Source of the DNA: Planktomarina sp. | GTDB taxonomy: Bacteria; Pseudomonadota; Alphaproteobacteria; Rhodobacterales; Rhodobacteraceae | Assembly (NCBI GenBank): GCA_017856985.1 | Contig: JAFMEA010000011.1 | Coordinates: 1-52,080, forward strand | Direction of reading: 5' to 3' | Length of the DNA: 52,080 bases | Part shown: positions 34,309 through 42,860 of the stretch, in pieces | How the letters are laid out: every line of letters begins with the position of its first letter | How positions within the stretch are numbered: position 1 is the first letter of the stretch | The notes under the pieces: generated by a model | The model's database searches: none | Told to the model about the DNA's origin: nothing | What the model saw: the letters and a program-made list of their open reading frames with translations, nothing else | Position numbers and translations under genes: made by a program

Positions 34309-35148
34309 CTATAGTTCTCCACGTAGGTGCCAAAGTTCAGGGAATAACTCAACGTCCAGCATTTTTCGTAAATACTTCACCCCGGACGTTCCACCTGTGC
34401 CGCGCTTGAACCCAATTACGCGTTCAACAGTAGTTACGTGATTGAAGCGCCATCTACGGAAATAATCTTCGAGGTCTACTAGTTTTTCGGCCAGTTCATA
34501 AAGGTTCCAATGGCTTTCTACGTCTTGGTAAACAATTTTCCACCGTTCTTGGACAGCGGGTCGAGCTTCATGCGGGGTGTCTAGTTGGGGGGCTGGCATA
34601 TCTTTAGTTGTCCCGTCCAAAGTGTTAAACAAGAACTTTATTACTTCATCGTAAAAGCTGGTTCTCGATAACTCCAATTGAAGCATTTTCTCAACTTCTG
34701 GAACATGAGCATGGGGTTTTAACATAGCTGGATTACGATTACCTAAAATAAATTCGACCATCCTGTATTGGTAAGATTGAAAACCGGAAGATGGCCCCAG
34801 GGCATCTCTGAAATGTGTATAATCTGCTGGTGTCATTGTTCGCAGCACATCCCATTGATTATTCAGCTGTTCAAAAATACGGCTTACGCGTGATAGCATT
34901 TTCAGCATATTAGGCATGTTACCGGTTTCGAGCGCCATCCTAGCTGCCAGCATTTCATGCAATATTTGTTTCAACCAAAGTTCTGAGGTCTGATGTTGGA
35001 CTATAAATAACATTTCGTCATGTGCGTCTGTTATGCAATTTTGTTGATCGAGGACGGTATCAATATTAAGATAATCGCCATAGGACATGACAGTTTTAAA
35101 ATCAGTTTTGGCGCCGTCTGTGCTCGGATCAAATGGTTTTTTGTTCAT
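34309..35148 (-). CDS. kynA: Tryptophan 2,3-dioxygenase
   Basis: A 279-residue haem dioxygenase that opens the indole ring of L-tryptophan to N-formylkynurenine, the first step of the kynurenine pathway. Family signatures are clear: SYGDYLNIDTVLDQQ, DEMLFIVQHQTSELWLKQILHEM, DFRDALGPSSGFQS-type residues around 120 and the late FRRWRFNHVTTVERVIGFKRGTGGTSG, which contains the haem-ligand histidine. Length is normal for bacterial enzymes. No kynureninase gene is present; the only cyclase-family hydrolase is 14 kb away in an unrelated-looking operon. Confidence 0.95.
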   Translation of the reverse strand: MNKKPFDPSTDGAKTDFKTVMSYGDYLNIDTVLDQQNCITDAHDEMLFIVQHQTSELWLKQILHEMLAARMALETGNMPNMLKMLSRVSRIFEQLNNQWDVLRTMTPADYTHFRDALGPSSGFQSYQYRMVEFILGNRNPAMLKPHAHVPEVEKMLQLELSRTSFYDEVIKFLFNTLDGTTKDMPAPQLDTPHEARPAVQERWKIVYQDVESHWNLYELAEKLVDLEDYFRRWRFNHVTTVERVIGFKRGTGGTSGVKYLRKMLDVELFPELWHLRGEL

Positions 35149-35283
35149 AAGCTCTTTTTCAGTTTGATATGCTAAATGGTTTCACTTTAGTTTTTGTGAA
35201 GGAATAGCATTTTTTGTAATGGGACACTCAACGATTAAAATGTTTTTTTTGCAACGCTTTAAATAACAATTATTGGTTTGGAG

Positions 35284-36228
35284 TTAATTAGCTATGTTCG
35301 TACTTTTAAATTTCTCCATAAGATATGGGCCCGATACGACACTTTCCTTTTTCTCTGAATCTTTAATCGGTGTGATTTTTGCATCCCAGTCTGGCTGATG
35401 AAAATATGCGAGGCTCTGACGAGCTGGTTGATTGGGCTCAGCCACTACCCGGTGTAAAGTGGACACCCAACGATTAGATGTCCAAAGTGCCATAAGGTCC
35501 CCTATATTAATAACAAAACAGTCTTTTATTGTAGGGACTGTAATCCACTTGTTTTTATTAAATATCTGAAGTCCAGTGGAACCTGGTTGTGGAAGAAGTA
35601 TTGTCAAAGATCCATAATCTGTATGGGCGCCAGCGCGTTGCTGACCGACTTCTGCAGCAGCAATAGTTGCGGGATAAAATAATGCCCGCAGTGCGGAAAT
35701 AGGGTGACTTAGATATGGTTTGAAAAAAGTACTTTCCAGACCTAATGCTTCAGCAAATGCTGCCATTAAGCGTTCCGCTAGACGCTCCATTTCTGCGTAA
35801 TATGCTCGCCAAGATTCCTGAAAACCTTCAATTTCTGGCCAGAGCGTAGGTTGATAGCAAAATTCGTAAGCTCTCGGGTCTGATATTCCCTTTGGTACAC
35901 TTGGAGGGCCACCATTAAAACTTTCTTTCAAATCTGGCGGTGTTTTTTTGCCCTTAGATGCAGCAAGAGATTCCTGATTTGGACCAATCCAGCCATATGG
36001 GTATCCCGAATAAGGGACCTTAACCTCTTTTTTAGTTTTATCATCACTTGCAAAGAACGAAGAAACTGCATTCCATTGTGCATCTATTAATATTGTGGAG
36101 ACTTCATGTCCGGATAATAAAAGAAAACCGGAACTCTGACATATGGCGTCTAATTCCTGCGCTTTTAGTTCACGTGTTGGACCACTTGATTGTTCGAACT
36201 CTTTTAAATTGAAACTTTTAAATTCCAT
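35284..36228 (-). CDS. 2-oxoglutarate/Fe(II)-dependent oxygenase, isopenicillin N synthase family
   Basis: A 314-residue double-stranded beta-helix oxygenase. Iron ligands are visible as HTDYGSLT (His and Asp) and the distal His in STLHRVV; the 2-oxoglutarate-binding arginine is in ARQSLAYF. The N-terminal half has the family's DIOX_N-type helix region (SGFLLLSGHEVS). I chose the ATG at 36228, preceded by an AGGTG ribosome site, over a GTG at 36237 inside that site. It could hydroxylate an amino acid or a small metabolite; it shares the strand with kynA 135 nt downstream, but cotranscription is not certain. Confidence 0.85.
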   Translation of the reverse strand: MEFKSFNLKEFEQSSGPTRELKAQELDAICQSSGFLLLSGHEVSTILIDAQWNAVSSFFASDDKTKKEVKVPYSGYPYGWIGPNQESLAASKGKKTPPDLKESFNGGPPSVPKGISDPRAYEFCYQPTLWPEIEGFQESWRAYYAEMERLAERLMAAFAEALGLESTFFKPYLSHPISALRALFYPATIAAAEVGQQRAGAHTDYGSLTILLPQPGSTGLQIFNKNKWITVPTIKDCFVINIGDLMALWTSNRWVSTLHRVVAEPNQPARQSLAYFHQPDWDAKITPIKDSEKKESVVSGPYLMEKFKSTNIAN

Positions 36229-36312
36229 ATCAAACACCTAGCTTAAGATCTTTAGTCGCCATTTTCAAAATATGACTTTATTCATTTTAAGAAATTTTAT
36301 AATTTTTTGCTA

Positions 36313-36345
36313 CCCCAACCCATCAGGATGGGGTTTTATTTTTTT
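36313..36345 (+). terminator. Orphan intrinsic terminator upstream of ytoQ
   Basis: CCCCAACCCAT-CAGG-ATGGGGTT forms a short GC stem followed by TTTTATTTTTTT, a classical intrinsic terminator on the plus strand. No plus-strand gene ends before it; the nearest upstream gene is on the minus strand and starts at 36228. It could end a small RNA from 36240-36312 or act as an attenuator in the ytoQ leader. Confidence 0.6.
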
Positions 36346-36492
36346 AGGTTTTATATTTATTGTCTAGCAGCTGCTAACACTTCTGTAGTTTGGTGGACCT
36401 TTAATAAACCTTATTGCCGTGACTAAAATTTAAGATTAAATAATTTTAACGCGGTTAATGTACTCGGATATTTCAAGGATAGGATTAAATCA

Positions 36493-36942
36493 ATGAATGT
36501 TTACCTTTCAGGGGAAATTCATACCGATTGGCGAGAACAAATTATTGAAAAATGTTCTGATTTAGCCATTACCTTTGTTGGTCCAGTCACTGATCATGCT
36601 GCAAGTGACGACTGTGGTGTTGAAATTTTGGGAGAAGAAAATTCTAAATTTTGGCATGATCATAAGAGTGCAAAATTAAATGCAGTCAGAACACGGAATG
36701 CGATAGGGAAATCGGATGTTGTTGTTGTAAGGTTTGGGGATAAGTACAAACAGTGGAATGCTGCATTTGATGCGGGGTTTGCCTGTGCATTGGGAAAATC
36801 ATTAATTACTTTGCATACTGTGGACCATCAACATGCTTTAAAAGAAATTGACGCTGCCGCACTTGTAGTTGCTAAGAGCCCTGAAGAGGTTTCAGATGCT
36901 TTAAGATATGTGGCCACTGGAAAGTTGCCACAGAGCAGTTAA
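36493..36942 (+). CDS. ytoQ: YtoQ family protein
   Basis: A 149-residue cytosolic protein matching the YtoQ family of unknown function. Its start MNVYLSGEIHTDWREQI, the EILGEENSKFWHDHKSAKLNAVRTRNAI segment (residues about 48-75) and VVVRFGDKYKQWNAAFDAGFA are characteristic. The fold is of the nucleoside 2-deoxyribosyltransferase type, like the gene at 47.1 kb. AGGATAGGA precedes the ATG. It converges on the flavin monooxygenase with 17 nt between. Confidence 0.88.
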   Translation: MNVYLSGEIHTDWREQIIEKCSDLAITFVGPVTDHAASDDCGVEILGEENSKFWHDHKSAKLNAVRTRNAIGKSDVVVVRFGDKYKQWNAAFDAGFACALGKSLITLHTVDHQHALKEIDAAALVVAKSPEEVSDALRYVATGKLPQSS

Positions 36943-36959
36943 ATAAAACCCACGTAAAG

Positions 36960-38174
36960 TTAATTTAGAGATGTAGGATCTAATGGACCAAACTCTTTAC
37001 CATAAAGCCAATCATAGCGCTTTTGAATTAAAATTGGTGTAAAGTGTCCTGCAAACCAAATTGGTGCGTAGTGAATAAACTGCGTCCAAGCATTTTTTTT
37101 GTGAAATAAGTTCAAGTTTTTCATTGAAACTTTTTGAACTTTAGTTGTTCGCCTGATGCGTTTTTGAAAATAGTCGTTGCATGCTGATGGAATATGACTA
37201 GAGCTCGAACTCGCTACTGACTGCGCCAAGATATAAGCATCTTCCATTGATTGAACAGCACCTTGTGCCATCGAAGGAAGCATCGGGTGGGCAGCGTCGC
37301 CCAATAGTGCCACATGACCTGTGTGCCAGTGGGGTAGTGGCGCACGGTCAAATAAAGCCCACTTATGTAGGCTCTCGGCTTTTTTTATTAGATTGGTAAT
37401 TGTTGGATTCCAGTCTTTGAAATCAGCTAATGCATCGGCCCTCTGTCCTTCAATTTTCCAGCCTTCAATTTTCCAGTCTGAATGCTCAACTATACCCACA
37501 AAATTTACTGTCTGACCGCTACGAATGCGCGTAGTTACAGCGTGTCTCTGTTTGCCTGCCCATATGCAGCCTGTGGGAGGCGGCACAAGACCTCCAAGGC
37601 GTTCTACTGGGATAACAGCCCTCCAAGCAACATTCCCAGTGAAGCGGGCTTTCTCAGCTCCAAACATTTGTTTTCTTATAGTTGAGTGAATACCGTCAGC
37701 TCCAACTACTAAATCTGCCTCATGCGTTTTACCATTTTGTAATTTAATTATAGCAGTATTTGCTCTGTCATCGAATGATATTACTTCACTACCAGTTTCT
37801 ACGGAGTTTGGTGATAATTGGGCTAGCCTGTTATTTAGTCCAACAATTAAGTCTGAACGATGGATTTGAACATATCTTGCGCCCCACCTGTCTGCAGCGA
37901 CATCTTTCATTGGAAGCTGCACTAGCTTCTTGCCAGATTTCCCCAGACGAATTTCAATGCTGTCTGGCTCAAATAAGCTTTCTTCAAGTAGGCGCATTAC
38001 ACCAATTTCTTGAAGAATCTTTACTCCGTTAGGACTAATTTGAATCCCCGCACCAATCTCTGTACTTAAAGGTGCCGTCTCAAAAACCTTAACATCCCAA
38101 CCAATTTGACGCAAACAAATAGCCGCGGTTAAACCACCTACACCGCCACCGACGATTATAGCTTTGCGGTTCAT
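36960..38174 (-). CDS. FAD-dependent monooxygenase (salicylate hydroxylase-like)
   Basis: Class A flavin monooxygenase of 404 residues. The FAD motif VGGGVGGLTAAICLRQIGW is at the N-terminus, the DG motif is LVVGADGIHSTIRKQMFG (about residues 156-174), and the second FAD motif is LLGDAAHPMLPSMAQGAVQSMEDA. The family hydroxylates aromatic acids with NAD(P)H and O2 (salicylate, 6-hydroxynicotinate and others). AAGGA precedes the ATG. It is a second, distinct monooxygenase from the one at 17.9 kb. Confidence 0.9.
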   Translation of the reverse strand: MNRKAIIVGGGVGGLTAAICLRQIGWDVKVFETAPLSTEIGAGIQISPNGVKILQEIGVMRLLEESLFEPDSIEIRLGKSGKKLVQLPMKDVAADRWGARYVQIHRSDLIVGLNNRLAQLSPNSVETGSEVISFDDRANTAIIKLQNGKTHEADLVVGADGIHSTIRKQMFGAEKARFTGNVAWRAVIPVERLGGLVPPPTGCIWAGKQRHAVTTRIRSGQTVNFVGIVEHSDWKIEGWKIEGQRADALADFKDWNPTITNLIKKAESLHKWALFDRAPLPHWHTGHVALLGDAAHPMLPSMAQGAVQSMEDAYILAQSVASSSSSHIPSACNDYFQKRIRRTTKVQKVSMKNLNLFHKKNAWTQFIHYAPIWFAGHFTPILIQKRYDWLYGKEFGPLDPTSLN

Positions 38175-38310
38175 GGGATCATTCCTTAGATTTTTGCGTT
38201 TAACATTGAAGACATTATTTCAATTTCATGAGGATGTAATATCTTTTATTATCAGAATGGCATGGGGCCGGTTCTACAGCAGGTCCATAAATAATCGACC
38301 CAAGTTTCTA

Positions 38311-39207
38311 TTAAGCTTTCATACTTTGTAATCTTTTAAATAAAGACGATGTATCCCACCGTCCACCACCCATATTTTGAATGTCCTTATAAAATTGATC
38401 AACAATTGCTGTAATTGGAAGGCTGGCGCCATTTTCATTAGCTGCCTGAAGACAAATACCTAAATCTTTACGCATCCAATCGACAGCAAAACCATGTTCA
38501 AAATGATCTTCTAACATTGTTTTGTTTCGGTTTGACATTTGCCAACTACCAGCTGCACCCTGGCTTATCACCTCAATCACGGAGGCACCATCTAGCCCTG
38601 CGTGGTCGGCAAAGTGGAGTGCTTCAGAAAGTCCCTGAACCAGCCCGGCAATTGCAATTTGATTACACATTTTGGTCAGCTGGCCCGCTCCACTTGGTCC
38701 AATTCTTCGGCATAATTTAGAGTACACACCCATTACTGGCTCAACCCAATCATACACCGCATCATCGCCACCACACATAATAGATAATGCGCCATTTTCT
38801 GCGCCGGCTTGCCCGCCAGATACAGGTGCATCTACAAAAGCGATACCTTGTGATTTTGCAATCTCATATAACTCGTGCGTTACTGCTGCCGAAACAGTCG
38901 TGTGATCTACAAATTTGCTGCCGTGAGACATCCCGCTAAATGCGCCGTCTGACCCTAAGCAGACGGACCTAAGGTCATCATCGTTTCCAACGCAGGCCAT
39001 GACCAAGTCTGCGCCAGTTGCGGCTTCGGCTGGGGTTTCGCCTAAAGAGCCGCCATATTGATTTACCCAGGCTACAGATTTTGAATTTGTTCGATTGTAT
39101 ACTGTTACGTGATAGCCAGCTGTTTTAAGGTGACCTGCCATTGGGTAGCCCATTACGCCCAAGCCTAAAAAAGCAATGCGCGTGGTTTTTTCATGTGGAG
39201 GTGTCAT
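38311..39207 (-). CDS. 3-hydroxyisobutyrate dehydrogenase-family oxidoreductase
   Basis: A 298-residue beta-hydroxyacid dehydrogenase (tartronate semialdehyde reductase, 3-hydroxyisobutyrate and related enzymes). The Rossmann motif is FLGLGVMGYPMAGHLKTAGY; the substrate-binding motif is FVDAPVSGGQAGAENGALSIMCGG, and the catalytic lysine is in GAGQLTKMCNQI. The C-terminal all-helical domain is complete. I chose the ATG at 39207, which puts the Rossmann fold at the N-terminus; an upstream start at 39270 would add 21 non-conserved residues. It lies on the same strand as the flavin monooxygenase 136 nt downstream. Confidence 0.88.
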   Translation of the reverse strand: MTPPHEKTTRIAFLGLGVMGYPMAGHLKTAGYHVTVYNRTNSKSVAWVNQYGGSLGETPAEAATGADLVMACVGNDDDLRSVCLGSDGAFSGMSHGSKFVDHTTVSAAVTHELYEIAKSQGIAFVDAPVSGGQAGAENGALSIMCGGDDAVYDWVEPVMGVYSKLCRRIGPSGAGQLTKMCNQIAIAGLVQGLSEALHFADHAGLDGASVIEVISQGAAGSWQMSNRNKTMLEDHFEHGFAVDWMRKDLGICLQAANENGASLPITAIVDQFYKDIQNMGGGRWDTSSLFKRLQSMKA

Positions 39208-39589
39208 TTCAATTAGCCTTATTTTTCGCCCTAAAAAAGGCATCATAATTAAAAAGTAACGAGGTCTCATCTACTACCTCTAATGTGTGGTGGTTCAGTA
39301 TTTAAGTCACATTAGTTATGTTTATCGTGCCTTATCTATATTTTCTACTACGAAACAAAAATGTATAAGCTTCGACAGTTCACGGCTCAAAGATAAAATA
39401 AAGAATGCAAACCTCTGTGTAGTGCGCTCTGGCTCATAGGTAAGTATGTTTTTATACGCTTCTCACCAGTTAAAAGTTCCTCTAGTAGTTTCACTTTTGG
39501 CGAGTGATTGGTTGACGTGCCATAAATGACCACTATCTCTTTATTACATCAAAAAAGACTATTTGGGAAATACTACAAGAGGATTTAAT
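39208..39589. other. 382-nt divergent region between HIBADH-type gene and msrB
   Basis: No convincing gene is seen. A candidate msrB promoter has TTGACG at 39512-39517 and TATCTC at 39534-39539 (16-nt spacer). The -35 context GGTTGACGT matches that of the operon promoter at 19972, but no palindrome is associated with it here. The rest is AT-rich without strong inverted repeats. Confidence 0.35.
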
Positions 39590-40033
39590 ATGGCAGGTTA
39601 TACTAAAAACCCAGACATCATTGCCAGTCTCTCACCAGAAGAATTTTATGTTACGCAAGAGAGTGGCACAGAGCGTCCCGGTACTGGAAAGTTGCTAGAT
39701 AATAAAGAGCCCGGGTTATATGTCGATATTGTTTCAGGCGAGCCATTGTTTGCTTCGTCGGACAAATATGAAAGTGGTTGCGGCTGGCCAAGTTTCACAA
39801 AGCCTATTGATAATCAAAATGTTAGTGAATTTACTGATAAATCGTTAGGAATGGCTAGAACAGAGGTGCGTTCAACGCATGGTGACAGTCATCTTGGGCA
39901 TGTCTTTCCGGATGGACCGCGGGATACTGGTGGATTACGCTATTGTATTAATTCAGCATCACTTCGGTTTATACATCGTGATAATATGGATGCAGAGGGT
40001 TATGGCGCATTTCATGACCAAATAAAACTTTAG
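39590..40033 (+). CDS. msrB: Peptide-methionine (R)-S-oxide reductase
   Basis: A 147-residue cytosolic repair enzyme that reduces R-methionine sulfoxide in proteins. Signatures are [28 protein letters not shown] and the catalytic [12 protein letters not shown], whose cysteine attacks the sulfoxide. The two CxxC zinc pairs of many MsrB proteins are absent (the corresponding places read DIVSGEPL and EVRSTHGD), as in zinc-free MsrB forms. I chose the ATG at 39590 with AGAGGA upstream rather than an in-frame TTG at 39563. It is monocistronic. Confidence 0.95.
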   Translation: MAGYTKNPDIIASLSPEEFYVTQESGTERPGTGKLLDNKEPGLYVDIVSGEPLFASSDKYESGCGWPSFTKPIDNQNVSEFTDKSLGMARTEVRSTHGDSHLGHVFPDGPRDTGGLRYCINSASLRFIHRDNMDAEGYGAFHDQIKL

Positions 40034-40107
40034 CCAGTAGGTTTATTTTAAAAAGTTCATAATTAGGTCTGTATCTTAGATACCTCCAACAACTAATTGA
40101 TTTTAAG

Positions 40108-40248
40108 TCAGCTGTTTTGTGAACGACGGGTGTCATATAGTTTAAGTAATTGGAGTTCTGCGGAGGTTAATCCATAGGGATTTTGCTCAAATTTCTTTTT
40201 GAGAGCTAATATCAGCCAAATAGTTTTTATGTTATCCTTCTCCGTCAT
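40108..40248 (-). CDS. Small hypothetical protein (46 residues)
   Basis: An ORF of 46 codons plus stop, starting at an ATG at 40248. It would encode a soluble, helix-prone peptide, beginning MTEKDNIKTIWLILALKKKF and ending in a basic tail. The composition (alternating charged and hydrophobic residues, an NPYGLTSAELQLLKLYD segment) looks coding rather than random, and the ORF fills the otherwise empty 355-nt gap between msrB and the Sel1 gene. No strong ribosome site is visible. No family is recognised; function unknown. Confidence 0.4.
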   Translation of the reverse strand: MTEKDNIKTIWLILALKKKFEQNPYGLTSAELQLLKLYDTRRSQNS

Positions 40249-40388
40249 ACTAATGTAAACGTCCGGGAACCATATATTATTAGCTATACTGTTTGGTTTG
40301 GTAGGATTTGATTGCGTATATTTTTTCTTTATGACGGTAATTTAATTGATAATCTTTTATTTCAAGTAGTTAAGTGTGTAATTTAAAA

Positions 40389-40772
40389 TTAAAAGCTGCA
40401 ATCTTTATAGCCACTGGCAAGGCATGTTTTAGTCAACTCTTCGGCCATCTTTATTTCAAGTGGTGTCATCCTAGTTTCTAAATATTCTTTACTTTTTTTT
40501 GCAGAGTTACTGCCATTCATGGCACCAAGACTATACCACTGATAGGCTAAAACATTATCTTTTAATACACCATTTCCGGCTTCATACAAATCACCAATAT
40601 TAGTTTGGGCGGTAGCATTGCCGAGTTCAGCTTTCTTCCTCCACTCGATGAGCGCCGTAGTGAAGTCATTGATCATGTATGCTAAAAACCCTTTATCAAA
40701 AGCATGCGCCTCAGTTGCTAATGAAGTTAATGGGATGATAATCATTAATTTAAAAAAAGACGCTTTATTCAC
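40389..40772 (-). CDS. Sel1-repeat (TPR-like) small exported protein
   Basis: A 127-residue protein with an N-terminal hydrophobic signal (SFFKLMIIIPLTSLATEAHA, cleavage near AHA-F) and one to two Sel1-like repeats: DFTTALIEWRKKAELGNATAQTNIGDLYEAGNGV-type sequence (about 37-70) and LAYQWYSLGAMNGS. Sel1 repeats mediate protein interactions. The start is GTG at 40772, overlapping the RidA stop codon (GTGA), so translation is coupled. Periplasmic location is inferred from the signal; partner unknown. Confidence 0.8.
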   Translation of the reverse strand: MNKASFFKLMIIIPLTSLATEAHAFDKGFLAYMINDFTTALIEWRKKAELGNATAQTNIGDLYEAGNGVLKDNVLAYQWYSLGAMNGSNSAKKSKEYLETRMTPLEIKMAEELTKTCLASGYKDCSF

Positions 40773-41251
40773 TTAATTTCTAACTCTGCTTCTATTTCAA
40801 TGGCAAAGTTCATTGGAAGGCCTTTAACGCCAATAGCTGACCGAGAATGACGTCCTATATCTTCACCAAATAATTTGATGATCAAGTCACTGAAACCATT
40901 TAAAACTAAATGTTGTTCAGTGTATTCAGTATCGGAATTAACCATACCGAACACGCGGCTCCAACCAATAACATTGGAAAGATCACCAATTTCTTGTTTG
41001 AGGTTGGCAAGTACTGATAACGCTATGTCCTCTGCAGCACTTTTAGCCTCCCTAGTTGTTAGATCCTTGCCAACAACGCCATAAGGGCCATCAATTTTAC
41101 CTTGTTTTGATTGCCTAGGATGACCAGATATAAATACTCTGCTTCCTCTCACGTTCACAAAGGCAAATGGTAGATGTAAATTTTGTGGAATTTTGATGGG
41201 CTCTGGAAGTAAAAGCCCTAAATCACTCAATCGGGCTTCAGGAGTTTTCAT
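40769..41251 (-). CDS. RidA/YjgF family protein
   Basis: A 160-residue member of the Rid family, whose archetype hydrolyses reactive enamine/imine intermediates. Recognisable segments are INVRGSRVFISGHPR-like residues (about 31-45), AAEDIALSVLANLKQEIGDLSNVIGWSRVFGMVN (about 70-105) and the C-terminal RSAIGVKGLPMNFAIEIEAELEIK. This is the YjgF-like subgroup that lacks the canonical active-site arginine motif RxC-type context, so enzymatic activity is uncertain. Overlaps the Sel1 gene by 4 nt. Confidence 0.85.
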   Translation of the reverse strand: MKTPEARLSDLGLLLPEPIKIPQNLHLPFAFVNVRGSRVFISGHPRQSKQGKIDGPYGVVGKDLTTREAKSAAEDIALSVLANLKQEIGDLSNVIGWSRVFGMVNSDTEYTEQHLVLNGFSDLIIKLFGEDIGRHSRSAIGVKGLPMNFAIEIEAELEIK

Positions 41252-41349
41252 TTTAGGGGCCCCACTAAATTGATTAGTGTAAATTTTAACTGGTATAAAG
41301 ATTTAAGCAATGAGTTTAGTGCCAAAGTAACCAAGAATACGCTTTTACA

Positions 41350-41763
41350 CTAAACTTCTTGATGTACTTCAATAATATTCCCTTCAGGATCATGAAAAAA
41401 AATTTGATGCCAATCCTTGGCGAATGCAGTTCCATAATCAGAATAGGGAATGTCCTTTTTATCAAGCATGGCTTTGAAACATTCTATGTCATCGGTTCTA
41501 AAAGCTATATGGCCTTTTTCAACTGGGTTTATGAATTGTCCATTCTTTGAAGCCACTGATAAGTCTCGTTCAGCCAGGTGCATCTGCATTTGACCATCTG
41601 TAGCAAACCTAATTTGCCCGCCGTATCCACTTTTCATAGTGGCTGTTGGTCGAGGAAATGACTGTATTGGAATATCAGATAGACCAAGGACATTTTGGTA
41701 AAATTCGTGAAGTTGATCTACATCGTCAGCGACGAAATTAATATGATGAAAATCAAGTTTCAC
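41350..41763 (-). CDS. VOC-superfamily (glyoxalase/dioxygenase) protein
   Basis: A 137-residue single VOC module pair. The N-terminal DFHHINFVADDVDQLHEFY and C-terminal FFHDPEGNIIEVHQ are standard VOC strand motifs, with the early histidine and the late glutamate in place for a metal site. The start is GTG, overlapping the preceding TauD-like gene by 4 nt (GTGA). It probably acts on the product of that dioxygenase or as an isomerase in the same pathway. Confidence 0.85.
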   Translation of the reverse strand: MKLDFHHINFVADDVDQLHEFYQNVLGLSDIPIQSFPRPTATMKSGYGGQIRFATDGQMQMHLAERDLSVASKNGQFINPVEKGHIAFRTDDIECFKAMLDKKDIPYSDYGTAFAKDWHQIFFHDPEGNIIEVHQEV

Positions 41764-42776
41764 TTTTTTGTCAGCTCGCTAATTTTTTTCCGACGGTTGA
41801 ACGTTGGAGCCCATTCTCGGGTGTGTTTATATTCGTCAGGCAGTGGGCGGCCATCATGAAGTGTAAGCCATAATCTCAGCATACAGCGTCGTTTATTAAT
41901 ATCATCAAAATCCTGGTAGTTCTCACGTGAATGGAAAGTTGTAGCATTATTTGCAATTTCCATATCGCCAGGTTTTAATTTGATATCAAAACAGAACTCT
42001 TTACTGTTGCAAAGTCGATCCACCATATCCAGTGCCTCAACTTGCTTCATTGTCAATTTGGGCACTTCTGAAAATCTTTGCGCAGTTTCAATGTACTGCC
42101 TTTTGTGGAGTGCTGAGACTAAACCGTCATGTTTAATAAAAACTGGGACACTTTGAATTTTGCGATCATTAGGGTTTTGTGAACGAGTATCGAAATGAAA
42201 GTTTTGTTGTAATTCAGCAGCTAAATCTGGGCGCTGCCTTTCGATCTCTTTAAAAATTGCCACAGAGGACACTAGTTTTGAAAGTCCTCCTTTCTTTGCT
42301 GCACGGACGCATAACAGTCCAAAAGCATCGCCACCATCTGTGTGGAACTGTAATTCCTGATTGGTTTGGAAACCTCTTACATTATCCGAAGTTTTCACCT
42401 CAGCGCCTGTATCCGTAACTACATGCAGCAGAGAACCGGCTTTGTCTTGGGGTTCTGGAAAGCCAAGATATTGCCCAATACCCCAGAACATTATCTTGAT
42501 ATTGTTATCACTAAACTGTTCAACAGGTAAGTTCCTTAACAAAACAAAACCTAAACCATGCTTCAACTGAAGTTTGGCTTTCTCTAATTTTTCCTTAAAC
42601 TTGTTCAAAGGAAAATCTGAAACTTTAAGATCAAATAAAGATTTTTTAGATTTTATAGAAAAATTTGTTGCATCGATAATTTCTTTTTGATCACGCTCCC
42701 CCAATTCAAGAACCCAATCTTTATTCGTAGTAAGATCTGATAATCTCCACTCACCTGTCAAAGTATTTTGGTTCAT
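41760..42776 (-). CDS. TauD/TfdA-family Fe(II)/2-oxoglutarate dioxygenase
   Basis: A 338-residue oxygenase. Iron ligands are visible in LQFHTDGGDAFG (His and Asp) and ATTFHSRENYQD (distal His), and the 2-oxoglutarate arginine is in RRCMLRLWLTLHDGRPLP. The family hydroxylates taurine, sulfonates, 2,4-D, gamma-butyrobetaine and related small acids. AGGAGA precedes the ATG. It lies directly downstream of a DctPQM importer on the same strand (84-nt gap) and overlaps the VOC gene, so it probably acts on the imported compound. Confidence 0.88.
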   Translation of the reverse strand: MNQNTLTGEWRLSDLTTNKDWVLELGERDQKEIIDATNFSIKSKKSLFDLKVSDFPLNKFKEKLEKAKLQLKHGLGFVLLRNLPVEQFSDNNIKIMFWGIGQYLGFPEPQDKAGSLLHVVTDTGAEVKTSDNVRGFQTNQELQFHTDGGDAFGLLCVRAAKKGGLSKLVSSVAIFKEIERQRPDLAAELQQNFHFDTRSQNPNDRKIQSVPVFIKHDGLVSALHKRQYIETAQRFSEVPKLTMKQVEALDMVDRLCNSKEFCFDIKLKPGDMEIANNATTFHSRENYQDFDDINKRRCMLRLWLTLHDGRPLPDEYKHTREWAPTFNRRKKISELTKK

Positions 42777-42860
42777 AGGTTTCTCCTAAAACTCTGCACA
42801 AAACTTCAAAAAACTAGTCTGATTATTGTATTTTAATTATAATTATATTTTGACCAATTT

